Under the pieces are notes generated by a model that was not told where the DNA came from, searched no databases, and was given only the letters and a program-made list of their open reading frames with translations. A stretch of DNA of 64,000 nucleotides from UBA952 sp044361535 (lineage in GTDB: Bacteria; Bacteroidota; Bacteroidia; Flavobacteriales_D; Crocinitomicaceae), in assembly GCA_044361535.1 (NCBI GenBank), contig JBIKIQ010000008.1, positions 1-64,000 of the forward strand. Direction: 5' to 3'. How positions within the stretch are numbered: the stretch's first letter is position 1; the number at the start of each line of letters is the position of its first letter. Made by a program: the position numbers and the translations under genes. Below, piece by piece: positions 44,409-53,396 of the stretch.

Positions 44409-46631
44409 TTAAAATTTTGCTCCAATTGACAAAAAGAATGTCCTGCCATTACCAGGTAAAATTCCTGGGCCCGGATATCCAGTTGATCTACGAGTAGCAT
44501 ATTTTTCATCCGTTAAATTATTAATACCAGCTTTTATATTGTATTTACCGTTAATTAAATACGTTGCTGAAATATCCATCAGTGAGTATCCATCTAATTT
44601 ACCAATTGTAGAAATGGCATTGGCATTTTCTTTTTCTGTGTTTAATGCATCAGTGTATACTGAACTTATTTTATTTATCTGATAAGATAGAGAAAAACGG
44701 TTGAATTTATAGGTGAATCCAAAACGGCTGATATTTCGAGGAGCGTTTTCTACATAATTTCCTGAGTAATCTTTTTCAGGATTTCCAGCTGCTTCCGGAT
44801 TATTCCAACGTGTATAACGAGCGTCAATTATTGCAACATTGCTAAATAATTTTAAATTTCCAAGTTTCTTGTCCAATGCAGCTAATTTAAAAATATCTAA
44901 TTCAACAAAAGTCTCAACCCCCTTACTTACTGAAGTTCCAATATTCGTTTTAAAATTATTGCCATTTAATTTAAATGAACCGATTCTATTGTCGTAAAAT
45001 AAATAAAATGCACCAATGTCAAAAGTGATTGCTTCAAACAAGGATCCTCTAAATCCTAGATCAACATTATATCCTTTAGCATCTTTAAGGTTTTGATCGA
45101 TTGAATCTGTTGTCGCTGAAGGGGTTAATTCTGAGAAAGTTACAGGTCTAAATGCTTGACTAAAATTCGCATAGATATTGGTTGTTTTGGTTGTTTTATA
45201 TTCACCTCCGACTCCTGCAAGAATTATATTTCTATAAGTAATTGGAACATTTAGAGCAGAGCCGATAGTCGGTATATCAATTGTTCCCGAAACTTGATTT
45301 TCAATGTATTCAATTCTGATTCCCGGTGTAACTGCAAATCGATCAGTTAATTGAAATAAGTTTTCAGCATATAATGCAGCGTTTATGGTTTTAAAAGTTA
45401 AATCTTTTTTATAAAAAAAATATCCTTGATTTGAATTATACAGGTCAGTAAGAGTCAAATCAAAATCACTATTTACTGAGCCTATTCCTCCTTGTTTACG
45501 CAGTGTTTTTCCGTTGTAAATTCGAGTTCCAACAGAAAGCGCTGATGTTTGTCCAAACAGCTTATATTTTTTAAGTAAACGAGCTTCAGCTCCGAGATTA
45601 TTGTACCAGTCACGATCAATTTGACGGGTGTTATAAAACGTTCCATTTAATGAATCTTGAATTGTAATATCTTTCATAAATCCCACACTATTTCTAGATG
45701 CGTAAGTATTAAATAGATCAATTGTTAATTTGGTGTTCTCGTTTAATTCATAGTTGAGGTGTAAAGCAGTTGTATTCCACGGGGTGCTAAACCAATTTCT
45801 GGATCTAATTGATTGTTGAGGATCCCGTTGAAACATGGAATCTGTCAATCCTCCAGGTTGTTGACTTAAATAATCCATGTGAGTATAATCTAGTGAAATT
45901 GATAATTTTGAGGAAAAGGCATACGTAAAAGATGCATGTCCTGTTGTGGTTCGATATTGGCTGTTTTGTCTCCATCCATCCGCACTTCGGTGGTGCAAAT
46001 AACCATAATATGAGAACTTCTTTACTTTTCCTCCAATTGCGTTGTAAGCATTGAATAGGCCATAACTTCCGAGTGTTTGTTGTGTTTCAAAAGCAAATGG
46101 TTTATTTGTAAAATTTTTCTTGGTAACGTAATTCAGAAGTCCGCCAAATTGGGTTCCATATTGCAAAGATGCAGCTCCTCGAATGATTTCTATTTTTTCC
46201 AATGCCTCAGTTGGAGGTGTAAAATAGGCTTCTGGGTATCCATAAGCTTCGGATGAAATGTCACATCCATTTTGTCTAACATTGAATTCCCACGAACGAT
46301 TTGGACTTAATCCTCTGGTGGCAATTGAGGTTTGTATGCCCGATCCATCATTTTCCCAAATGGAAACACCGGGAACTTTTGCCATAATTTGACGATAATT
46401 ATTTGTAGAAAGATCAGCATTGGACTGTAACAAGTTGATAACTTCATTTTTCTTTCCAGAGTTGATACGCGTACCTTCTAAAGTCGGAAGTCGCTCAAGA
46501 TCTCTATATTTCCCTTCTATCAAAACTTCAATGATAGGTTTAATTGAATCATCATTCTTTACTTGACCAAGCAATTGAATGTAGAACAATGAGAAAAAAA
46601 ATAGAACCAACTGATATTTCTTTAGTTTCAT
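44409..46631 (-). CDS. TonB-dependent outer-membrane receptor, FecA-like
   Basis: Ligand-gated barrel of 740 residues with a signal peptide. The plug domain (about 60-190) includes MAKVPGVSIWENDGSGIQTSIATRG and EIIRGAASLQYGTQFGGLLNYVTK. A 22-strand barrel follows and ends in SIGAKF with a C-terminal aromatic. The plug sequence resembles Fe(III)-dicitrate (FecA) type receptors, so a ferric-chelate ligand is likely. Upstream is a Fur-like palindrome; downstream, on the same strand, a sensor kinase and LytTR regulator. Confidence 0.9.
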   Translation of the reverse strand: MKLKKYQLVLFFFSLFYIQLLGQVKNDDSIKPIIEVLIEGKYRDLERLPTLEGTRINSGKKNEVINLLQSNADLSTNNYRQIMAKVPGVSIWENDGSGIQTSIATRGLSPNRSWEFNVRQNGCDISSEAYGYPEAYFTPPTEALEKIEIIRGAASLQYGTQFGGLLNYVTKKNFTNKPFAFETQQTLGSYGLFNAYNAIGGKVKKFSYYGYLHHRSADGWRQNSQYRTTTGHASFTYAFSSKLSISLDYTHMDYLSQQPGGLTDSMFQRDPQQSIRSRNWFSTPWNTTALHLNYELNENTKLTIDLFNTYASRNSVGFMKDITIQDSLNGTFYNTRQIDRDWYNNLGAEARLLKKYKLFGQTSALSVGTRIYNGKTLRKQGGIGSVNSDFDLTLTDLYNSNQGYFFYKKDLTFKTINAALYAENLFQLTDRFAVTPGIRIEYIENQVSGTIDIPTIGSALNVPITYRNIILAGVGGEYKTTKTTNIYANFSQAFRPVTFSELTPSATTDSIDQNLKDAKGYNVDLGFRGSLFEAITFDIGAFYLFYDNRIGSFKLNGNNFKTNIGTSVSKGVETFVELDIFKLAALDKKLGNLKLFSNVAIIDARYTRWNNPEAAGNPEKDYSGNYVENAPRNISRFGFTYKFNRFSLSYQINKISSVYTDALNTEKENANAISTIGKLDGYSLMDISATYLINGKYNIKAGINNLTDEKYATRRSTGYPGPGILPGNGRTFFLSIGAKF

Positions 46632-46692
46632 CTTAAGTTTTTTGCAAATTTGATCAAATGAGCGGTTATGGACAATACCTCAAAAATGGTAT

Positions 46693-46709
46693 TTTAGAAT
46701 GATTCTAAA
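46693..46709. promoter_or_regulatory. Fur-like operator upstream of the TonB receptor
   Basis: TTTAGAATGATTCTAAA is a perfect 8-1-8 palindrome that contains the 7-1-7 layout of Fur boxes (TGATAATnATTATCA). It lies 62 bp before the receptor ATG and between the divergent promoters. Iron control is inferred from layout. Confidence 0.6.
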
Positions 46710-46760
46710 TAATCGTCGCATTTCCGTTAGGAATGTAAACCTCAATTAACCATATTTTAG

Positions 46761-46768
46761 TAACTTTG
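46761..46768 (+). promoter_or_regulatory. Bacteroidota -7 element for the gene at 46783
   Basis: TAACTTTG matches TAnnTTTG and lies 14 bp before ATG 46783, favouring that start over the GTG at 46780. No clear -33 element is seen. Confidence 0.5.
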
Positions 46769-46782
46769 ACCAAACAGTTGTG

Positions 46783-47457
46783 ATGAAAAAAATTATTTTA
46801 ATCTTACTATTATTTGCAGATTTTATAGGTATTCAAAACGCTACGGCGCAAGATCGAGCAGGGATTTATAGTATAAATTTTTTTATTGATCGAAAATTAA
46901 CTCATCCAGTGCAAGTTCAGGTAGATGGTAATATAGTTCAAAACGGAGGTTTGAATGCTACGCGATTATCTGATTTAGATATTGATTCAATCAAAAGTAT
47001 GATAGAACGAAGGGTTTCTCTTGAATTAGGTGCTCAAACTGAATGTATATACCGAAAGAATAAAAGGGGAAGGGACGTTGTTACAACCCAGTATTCTACT
47101 AATGTTCGAGGATTACCAATAAGTTCGAGAAATACGGCTATTAAATTACACGAAAAAGAATTTTATGTGAGAGTAAGAATAAACTTTAACGCAGTACAGC
47201 GTACTTCTTTGGGAGCAGCCCTTGTTGGAATGAGGCAATATCGACCAATCGTTACAATTGTAATTATTGCATACAATGAGCAACGCAAGGCTGTCTATCG
47301 AAAAAGAGTATTTGTTAATGATTTTGAAAAACTACAAGGATTTGAAACAAATACGAATGGGGTAATTGTAAGGAATTTCCAGGTTTTAACTACTCAACAA
47401 ATAAGAGATATGCTAGCAAAAAGCTTACAAGAACTTAGCGAAAGAGGAAAACAATGA
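46783..47457 (+). CDS. Hypothetical secreted protein
   Basis: The 224-residue product has a signal peptide (MKKIILILLLFADFIGIQNATAQ). The mature protein is basic, beginning AGIYSINFFIDRKL and including a VRVRINFNAVQ-like strand region, but I recognise no family. Its stop overlaps the osmC-like start as ATGA, so it heads an operon with the OsmC-family and rlmB genes. Confidence 0.6.
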   Translation: MKKIILILLLFADFIGIQNATAQDRAGIYSINFFIDRKLTHPVQVQVDGNIVQNGGLNATRLSDLDIDSIKSMIERRVSLELGAQTECIYRKNKRGRDVVTTQYSTNVRGLPISSRNTAIKLHEKEFYVRVRINFNAVQRTSLGAALVGMRQYRPIVTIVIIAYNEQRKAVYRKRVFVNDFEKLQGFETNTNGVIVRNFQVLTTQQIRDMLAKSLQELSERGKQ

Positions 47458-47855
47458 CATCAAAAATACAATACATCGGTAATCTAAGAACTGAATGCGA
47501 ACATGTAGCTTCAGGAAATAAATTATATACTGACGCACCAATTGATAACAAAGGTAAAGGTGAATTTTTTTCACCGACTGATATGGTTGCAACTTCTCTT
47601 GGTTCTTGTGCTTTAACAATTATGGGGATTTTTTGTCAAGAGCATGCTATTGCATTTAATAATGCAACTGTGGAAGTTACAAAAGTAATGGCATCAAATC
47701 CTAGACGAATTGAAACTGTGATTTTAGAGATGGATTTAAGTGGAAATAATTGGGATGATAAAATAGCTAAAAAAGTTATTCAAGCTGGGAAAAATTGTCC
47801 AGTGGCTAAGACTTTGGGCGATAATATAAACATAGAATGGAAAATAAAGTGGTAG
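47454..47855 (+). CDS. OsmC/Ohr-family peroxiredoxin-like protein
   Basis: The 133-residue protein shows the OsmC fold: TDAPIDNKGKGEFFSPTDMVATSLGSCALTIM and CPVAKTL hold the two redox cysteines of this family. It is thought to reduce organic hydroperoxides. Start and stop overlap its neighbours (4 bp upstream, 19 bp with rlmB), so it is tightly coupled. Confidence 0.88.
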   Translation: MTSKIQYIGNLRTECEHVASGNKLYTDAPIDNKGKGEFFSPTDMVATSLGSCALTIMGIFCQEHAIAFNNATVEVTKVMASNPRRIETVILEMDLSGNNWDDKIAKKVIQAGKNCPVAKTLGDNINIEWKIKW

Positions 47856-48628
47856 AGCGTAATTTTGAAAGAAGAAACCGAGAATTTAAAGAAAAAGAAA
47901 ATTTGATATACGGGGTTCGTTCCGTGGTTGAGGCAATTCGAGCTGGACGGGAAATAAATAAAATCATCATTCAAAAGGGGATGAATAAAGATTTATTTTT
48001 TGAACTAAAAGAAGCATTAACAGGTAAAGATTTTCAACTTCAATTCGTGCCATCTCAAAAACTTGATAGATTAACCCAAGCAAATCATCAAGGAGTTATT
48101 GCATTTGTTTCTCCAATCTCATATGCCAATTTTTTCGAGTTGGTGGATAAAAAAATTGAAGAGAAAAGTTCTATTACTTTGTTATTTTTAGATCGTATTA
48201 CAGATGTTCGCAATTTGGGTGCAATTGCTCGTTCTGCTGCATGTAATGGTGTTGATGCTCTTGTGGTTCCATCAAAGGGTTCGGCATTAGTTACGGCAGA
48301 TGCAATTAAAACTTCTGCTGGGGCATTAAATGCTCTTCCTGTTTGTAAAGTTGATCAGCTAAAGGATGCATTATTTTACTTGCAACAGTCAGGTGTTAAG
48401 CTAATAGCATGTACTGAAAAATCAAATAAAGAACTCCCTTTTGCCGACTTATCGGGATCTGTGGCATTCATTTTTGGTTCGGAAGAAGACGGAATAAGCA
48501 ATGATTTATTACGCATGGCAACAGAACGCGTGAAAATCCCAATGACAGGTGGAGTATCATCACTTAATGTTAGTGTATCAGTTGGTATTGTTTTGTACGA
48601 GTTGAACCGTCAAAAATTGACTATTTAA
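47837..48628 (+). CDS. rlmB: 23S rRNA (guanosine-2'-O-)-methyltransferase, RlmB/TrmH family
   Basis: SPOUT-class methyltransferase of 263 residues. An N-terminal RNA-binding subdomain (ENLIYGVRSVVEAIRAG) precedes the SPOUT core with motif 1 DVRNLGAIARSAACNG, motif 2 FIFGSEEDGIS and motif 3 IPMTGGVSSLNVSVSVGI. By family it modifies G2251 of 23S rRNA; the TrmH relatives act on tRNA, so the exact target is inferred. Third gene of its operon. Confidence 0.9.
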   Translation: MENKVVERNFERRNREFKEKENLIYGVRSVVEAIRAGREINKIIIQKGMNKDLFFELKEALTGKDFQLQFVPSQKLDRLTQANHQGVIAFVSPISYANFFELVDKKIEEKSSITLLFLDRITDVRNLGAIARSAACNGVDALVVPSKGSALVTADAIKTSAGALNALPVCKVDQLKDALFYLQQSGVKLIACTEKSNKELPFADLSGSVAFIFGSEEDGISNDLLRMATERVKIPMTGGVSSLNVSVSVGIVLYELNRQKLTI

Positions 48629-48639
48629 ATTTAATTTAT

Positions 48640-49080
48640 ATGACTGTAAAGGAATACATTAGTAATATCGAAGAGGATCGAAGAGGTGTTTTTCTACAAA
48701 TCCTAGAAGCAATTAGAACAGGATTACCTTCAGAGTTTCAAGAATGCATTTCTTATGGAATGATTGGTTTTGTAGTTCCTCATTCAATCTATCCAAAGGG
48801 GTATCATTGCGATCCAAAACTACCTCTTCCATTTATCTCAATTGCATCCCAGAAGAATTCAATAAATCTTTATCACATGGGAGTTTATGCTGATTCAAAT
48901 CTTTTGGATTGGTTTGTTTCTGCTTACAAGGAATCTACGACTACTAAGTTAGACATGGGAAAAAGCTGTGTTCGATTCAATCCCAAAAAAGACATACCTT
49001 TTGATGTAATAAAGGACCTTTGTAGTAAATTAACGGCTCAAGATTGGGTCAGTTTATATGAATCAACTTATCGGAAATGA
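48640..49080 (+). CDS. DUF1801-domain (YdhG-like) protein
   Basis: The 146-residue protein has the compact fold of DUF1801: YISNIEEDRRGVFLQILEAIR, the conserved ISYGMIGF and a central PFISIASQKNSINLYHMG. Function of the family is not known; members bind small molecules or metals. It follows rlmB by 11 bp; its stop codon lies inside the following terminator. Confidence 0.8.
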   Translation: MTVKEYISNIEEDRRGVFLQILEAIRTGLPSEFQECISYGMIGFVVPHSIYPKGYHCDPKLPLPFISIASQKNSINLYHMGVYADSNLLDWFVSAYKESTTTKLDMGKSCVRFNPKKDIPFDVIKDLCSKLTAQDWVSLYESTYRK

Positions 49081-49132
49081 AAAACTCCGCTTGCTAGAAT
49101 CGAATATATCGAAGTTTACTTACGGAGTTTTT
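49080..49132 (+). terminator. Terminator overlapping the DUF1801 stop codon
   Basis: AAAAACTCCG (49080-49089) pairs perfectly with CGGAGTTTTT (49123-49132). The loop contains a smaller TCGA/TCGA pairing. The first base of the stem is the last base of the TGA stop. Confidence 0.7.
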
Positions 49133-49260
49133 ATGCAGCGATTTAATTATTTATCTAAGATAGTCATGAAATTTCAAAGCTCATTAGTTCAAGTTAGTTC
49201 AAGTTTCTGTTGATTTTAAGTGTAAACTTTGATATTAATCAAATAAATTAAATTTGTTAC

Positions 49261-49668
49261 ATGAAAACGCCCCATGAAATTATTGTTTACATGATTAAAG
49301 AAGATTCTTTTAGTCATTGGATGGGTGTTCAACTTGAAAGTATTGAACTTGGATATTGTAAAATTCAATTAACCATTAATTCGCAGATGTTAAATGGTTT
49401 TCGAATAGCTCACGGTGGAATTGCATATTCTTTAGCTGATTCTGCTTTGGCATTTGCCGCAAATTCAAGAGGATTTCAATGTGTTAGTATTGATACTTCA
49501 ATTTCCCATATAAAAAAAGTTTCCGAAGGTGATGTCTTATTTGCTGTGGCTCGTGAAGTTCACCGGGGAAAAACAACTGGAATTTATCATGTTGAAGTCA
49601 CAAATCAAAACAATCAAATGGTAGCACTGTTTAAAGGAACAGTCTACATTACAACCAACAAATGGTAA
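49261..49668 (+). CDS. PaaI-like hotdog-fold thioesterase
   Basis: The 135-residue protein has the hotdog signature RIAHGGIAYSLADSALAFAANSRG, whose HGG and Asp form the active site of the PaaI group, then VSIDTSISHIKKVSEGD. It would hydrolyse acyl-CoA thioesters. No other phenylacetate genes are in the window, so a general housekeeping role is as likely. Next, 11 bp on, is riboflavin synthase. Confidence 0.85.
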   Translation: MKTPHEIIVYMIKEDSFSHWMGVQLESIELGYCKIQLTINSQMLNGFRIAHGGIAYSLADSALAFAANSRGFQCVSIDTSISHIKKVSEGDVLFAVAREVHRGKTTGIYHVEVTNQNNQMVALFKGTVYITTNKW

Positions 49669-49679
49669 TTTACAAAAAT

Positions 49680-50261
49680 ATGTTTACAGGAATAATAGAG
49701 CAAATAGGTGTTGTTAGCAAGATTCAAAAAGAAGGTCAAAACATACATTTTACAATTAGAGCTGATTTTTTTAATGAATTGAAAATTGATCAAAGTGTAG
49801 CTCACAATGGTTGTTGTTTAACTGTTGTATCTATATCGGAAGAAGGTTATGTAGTAACGGCAATTCAGGAAACTTTGAATCGAACTAATTTGTCTGAATG
49901 GGAAGTTGGCACCAAGATAAATTTAGAACGTTGCCTTCAATACAATGGTCGCCTAGATGGACATATAGTACAAGGGCATGTTGATACCGTAGGTATTTGT
50001 ACAAGTATTGAAGATCAAGAGGGAAGCTGGAAATTCAATTTTACTTATCAATCAAAAGATTTAACAGTTGAAAAAGGTTCGATTGCCATTAATGGAACAA
50101 GTTTAACAGTCGTGGATTCCAATCTTGGATCATTTTCCGTTTGTATTATTCCATATACTTATGAATTCACTAATTTTAACTCATTAAAAATAGGGGATAA
50201 GGTCAATCTTGAATTTGATATTCTTGGAAAATACGTTGCAAAATGGATGTCATTGAAATAA
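49680..50261 (+). CDS. ribE: Riboflavin synthase, alpha subunit
   Basis: Dismutates two 6,7-dimethyl-8-ribityllumazine molecules to riboflavin. The 193-residue protein has two lumazine-binding halves: MFTGIIEQIGVV with NGCCLTVVSI, and GHIVQGHVDTVG with IAINGTSLTVVD. I start it at ATG 49680 (MFTGIIE, the family N-terminus) rather than the in-frame ATG at 49662, which overlaps the thioesterase gene. Confidence 0.95.
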   Translation: MFTGIIEQIGVVSKIQKEGQNIHFTIRADFFNELKIDQSVAHNGCCLTVVSISEEGYVVTAIQETLNRTNLSEWEVGTKINLERCLQYNGRLDGHIVQGHVDTVGICTSIEDQEGSWKFNFTYQSKDLTVEKGSIAINGTSLTVVDSNLGSFSVCIIPYTYEFTNFNSLKIGDKVNLEFDILGKYVAKWMSLK

Positions 50262-50268
50262 GAAATGT

Positions 50269-50299
50269 TTTGTCTGTCTTGATTGAAAGTTTATCTTTG
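50269..50299 (+). promoter_or_regulatory. Consensus Bacteroidota promoter for the tdh gene
   Basis: TTTG (50269-50272) and TATCTTTG (50292-50299) are spaced 19 bp, the optimal distance. Transcription would start near 50306, with ATG at 50317. This is the cleanest such promoter in the window. Confidence 0.75.
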
Positions 50300-50316
50300 T
50301 TTATAAAGATTAATTG

Positions 50317-51261
50317 ATGACAAAAATTTTAATTATCGGCGCTTGTGGACAAATTGGAACCGAATTGGTTTTAGCATTGCGCCAAAAACATGGCAATCAA
50401 TCTGTTATTGCATCTGATGTTCGGGAAAATTGTCCTGAACTAATTGCTAATGGCCCTTACATTCAATTGGATATTTTAAATCGTGATGAGGTTAGAAACT
50501 ATATAATTGAAAATAAAATAGATCAAGTTTATTTATTAGCAGCACTCCTTTCAGCAACAGCTGAAAAAAATCCTGATTTTGCATGGAGACTAAATATGGA
50601 AGGTTTATTTACTATCTTAGATTTAGCAAAAGAAGGTTATCTAAAGCGTATTTTTTGGCCTAGTTCAATTGCTGTTTTTGGACCAACAACGCCACAAGAT
50701 AAAACGCCACAACAAACAATTATGGAACCATCTACTGTTTATGGTATTTCAAAATTGGCAGGTGAAAATTGGTGCTCATATTATCATTCAAAGTTTGGTG
50801 TTGATGTTAGAAGTATTCGTTATCCTGGACTTATTTCCTATAAATCTCCTCCGGGGGGTGGAACAACTGATTATGCTGTGGATATTTTTTACAAAGCTAA
50901 ATCAGGGCAAAAATTTAATTGTTTTCTAGAAAAAAATACAGCACTTCCAATGATGTTTATGGATGATGCAATTCGAGCTACATTAGAATTGATGGATGCG
51001 GAATCTGAACAGTTAACTATTAGAAATTCTTACAATATAGCAGGTTGTAGTTTTACGCCAGAGGAAATTACCTTGGAAATACAAAAACAAATTACGGAGT
51101 TTCAAATTAGTTATAACCCTGATTTTAGACAAGCAATAGCCGATTCATGGCCTAATTCAATTGATGATTCAGTAGCAAAAAAAGACTGGGGCTGGAGCAG
51201 TCAATATGATTTACCAAAATTGGTTTCCATCATGCTAAAGAATGCTACAATCCCAGTCTAG
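50317..51261 (+). CDS. tdh: SDR-type L-threonine 3-dehydrogenase / NAD-dependent epimerase
   Basis: The 314-residue protein starts MTKILIIGACGQIG with the Rossmann glycine motif, and has the catalytic Tyr/Lys pair in YGISK. The segment RYPGLISYKSPPGGGTTDYAVD matches the short-chain L-threonine dehydrogenases, which oxidise threonine to 2-amino-3-oxobutyrate. An in-frame TTG 3 bp upstream is ignored in favour of the ATG. A strong promoter precedes it. Confidence 0.88.
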   Translation: MTKILIIGACGQIGTELVLALRQKHGNQSVIASDVRENCPELIANGPYIQLDILNRDEVRNYIIENKIDQVYLLAALLSATAEKNPDFAWRLNMEGLFTILDLAKEGYLKRIFWPSSIAVFGPTTPQDKTPQQTIMEPSTVYGISKLAGENWCSYYHSKFGVDVRSIRYPGLISYKSPPGGGTTDYAVDIFYKAKSGQKFNCFLEKNTALPMMFMDDAIRATLELMDAESEQLTIRNSYNIAGCSFTPEEITLEIQKQITEFQISYNPDFRQAIADSWPNSIDDSVAKKDWGWSSQYDLPKLVSIMLKNATIPV

Positions 51262-51268
51262 TTAATTA

Positions 51269-51349
51269 CTAGTCTCTAAAGCTAGAAACCAAGCCGTAAC
51301 CTAATAATCCAATTAGAATTACTGCGAAAATTGTCATTGAGATTAACAT
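51269..51349 (-). CDS. Possible 26-residue membrane peptide
   Basis: From ATG 51349 the minus strand encodes a 26-residue peptide with a strongly hydrophobic helix, of the form MLISMTIFAVILIGLLGYG then SSFRD. It is the only coding candidate in the 51262-51573 gap. Such peptides exist (for example KdpF-like), but the frame is short enough to be chance. Confidence 0.35.
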   Translation of the reverse strand: MLISMTIFAVILIGLLGYGLVSSFRD

Positions 51350-51573
51350 TTTTGTTGAGTTTAGTTTATCCCTCGTGCGACTGAAGTATCCAATTACTTC
51401 TTTCTATTTCACAATTTAAAATTAACTTTTAATTATTGTGTTTATTGAAGAAATGAGCAATTGATTGCTATTTATGAACAAATCATCTATTTCATTGATA
51501 ATTAACAAATTTTCAGTAAGTTACAATGGTGATTGAACTATATTTCTCTTTATTTGTCTTAAAATAAAAGTAA

Positions 51574-52221
51574 ATGAAGAAAATCTCACTTGTTTTAGGT
51601 ATTATCCTTCAAATCTCCCTTCAATCTTGTGCTCAGCAGGTAGAGCCAACTATCAATGTAGCGGATAAATTAAATAATCAAGATTTAAAGAAATATCAAA
51701 CAGCGTATTTAGCAAGTGGTTGTTTTTGGTGTGTTGAGGCCATTTATGAAACGATTGAAGGTGTTAAGGAAGCGGAGTCTGGTTATACAGGTGGGAATAC
51801 AAAAAATCCAACCTACGAAGAAGTTTGTAGAGGAAATACTGGACATGCTGAAACGGTAAAAATCTACTACGACTCAACAAAGGTTTCCTATAAAGATTTA
51901 CTGAGAGTATTTTTTAATTCACATGATCCAACAACCTTAAATCGGCAGGGACCAGACTCTGGAACTCAATATAGGTCGGCAATTTTTTATGGCAATGATT
52001 CAGAAAAAGAAATAGCTAAGAAATTTATTGATTCATTAACTGAAAACGCTATTTTTTCAACGATTACAACTGAACTGGCTCCGTTAACTATTTTTTATAA
52101 GGCTGAAAATTATCATCAAAATTTCAAAACCTGCAATCCTAATCATCCCTACATTCAAAATGTGTCAAATCCACGATTAAAAGAATTCAAGAAAAAAGAG
52201 AAATATAATCTAAAAAATTAA
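51574..52221 (+). CDS. msrA: Peptide-methionine (S)-S-oxide reductase, lipoprotein form
   Basis: Repairs oxidised methionine. The 215-residue protein has a lipobox (LQSC, Cys19), so it should be anchored in the envelope. The catalytic motif GCFWCVE (Cys50 nucleophile) is followed by ESGYTGGNTKNPTYEEVC and QYRSAIFY. The C-terminus has a basic tail. Envelope-anchored MsrA is consistent with repair of exported proteins. Confidence 0.95.
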   Translation: MKKISLVLGIILQISLQSCAQQVEPTINVADKLNNQDLKKYQTAYLASGCFWCVEAIYETIEGVKEAESGYTGGNTKNPTYEEVCRGNTGHAETVKIYYDSTKVSYKDLLRVFFNSHDPTTLNRQGPDSGTQYRSAIFYGNDSEKEIAKKFIDSLTENAIFSTITTELAPLTIFYKAENYHQNFKTCNPNHPYIQNVSNPRLKEFKKKEKYNLKN

Positions 52222-52251
52222 ATAGATTTAATAATTTCAGGAATACGTTTT

Positions 52252-52572
52252 TTAATCTTCTAATACAAGCGTAGAATCTACTTGGTCTTTCCATTGAACA
52301 ATCCCACCTTCCATTACAATGACATTTGAAAAGTGAAATTCAGATTCCAACCAGTTTGCAACAGATTCCGCGCGTTTACCTGACCGACACATTAATACAA
52401 GATTTTCAATTGATTTTAATTCTTCAATATGATCTGCAATAGTTGCCATTGGAATATTCCGAAAACCAAGTGAGCAAACGTCTAATTCATAAGGTTCGCG
52501 AATATCAATAATCGTTAAATGATCATTTTTGTCTATTCGAAGATTAATCTCTTTTGCTGATTGGAAAATCAT
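52252..52572 (-). CDS. Rhodanese-domain protein
   Basis: A single rhodanese-like domain of 106 residues with active-site loop CRSGKRAES (Cys nucleophile) and the opening IDIREPYELD. It would transfer sulfur or act as a sulfide carrier. It lies 15 bp after tpiA on the same strand and may be cotranscribed with it. Confidence 0.9.
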   Translation of the reverse strand: MIFQSAKEINLRIDKNDHLTIIDIREPYELDVCSLGFRNIPMATIADHIEELKSIENLVLMCRSGKRAESVANWLESEFHFSNVIVMEGGIVQWKDQVDSTLVLED

Positions 52573-52587
52573 AGTTTAATTTTTTAG

Positions 52588-53334
52588 TTAGATTTCATTC
52601 GCAATTTCTTTGAAGGCTTCATAACTTAATGAAGCACCTCCTATCAAACCACCGTCTACATTTGGACATGAAAAAATTGATTTTGCATTCTTACCGTTAC
52701 AACTACCACCGTATAGAATGGATGTTTTTTTAGCATGTGAAGGCCCATAGTGTTCACCAATCCAATTTCGAATAGAATGGTGCATTTCTTCAATTTGTTC
52801 CAAATTAGCAGTTCTACCAGTTCCAATGGCCCAAATAGGTTCGTAGGCAATAGTACAATTTAAGAAATCTCCTGGCGATAAATGAAACAAAGAAGCATTT
52901 AATTGGTTTTGTACAAAAGTTAAGTGATCGCCATTATCTCTAGATTCAAGCGATTCACCGCAACAAAAAACTATTTCAAAACCGTGTTGAATAGCACTAT
53001 TTACTTTCTGTTTTAAAAAATCATTCGTTTCATGAAAATACAAGCGTCGTTCACTATGTCCTATTAAAACTGAATTAACGTTTGCATCAAGTAAGTGAGT
53101 CGTTGAAATTTCCCCAGTGTATGCGCCGTTTTCAGCGGGATAAAAATTTTGAGCCCCTAATTTTAGATGTTCTCTTTCAACTTTTAATTCATGGAGAAAA
53201 ATACTTGGAGAAAAAACAAGATAGCGCAAATTGTCTTTTTGAGGAAGTAATGAATTGAAATTAGCACATAAATCTTTTGCCTCATTTAGATTTAAATTCA
53301 TTTTCCAGTTTGCCGCAAGTATCTTTTTTCGCAT
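52588..53334 (-). CDS. tpiA: Triose-phosphate isomerase
   Basis: Glycolytic TIM-barrel enzyme of 248 residues interconverting dihydroxyacetone phosphate and glyceraldehyde 3-phosphate. Motifs: AANWKMN with catalytic Lys, IGHSERR with His, and IAYEPIWAIGTG with Glu; phosphate-loop YGGSCNGKN. All active-site residues are present. Confidence 0.97.
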   Translation of the reverse strand: MRKKILAANWKMNLNLNEAKDLCANFNSLLPQKDNLRYLVFSPSIFLHELKVEREHLKLGAQNFYPAENGAYTGEISTTHLLDANVNSVLIGHSERRLYFHETNDFLKQKVNSAIQHGFEIVFCCGESLESRDNGDHLTFVQNQLNASLFHLSPGDFLNCTIAYEPIWAIGTGRTANLEQIEEMHHSIRNWIGEHYGPSHAKKTSILYGGSCNGKNAKSIFSCPNVDGGLIGGASLSYEAFKEIANEI

Positions 53335-53396
53335 GTATCGATTTTATCGAGCGAAAATAAGATTTTTCAATGAAATTAAATGAATTTGAAGCAGAA

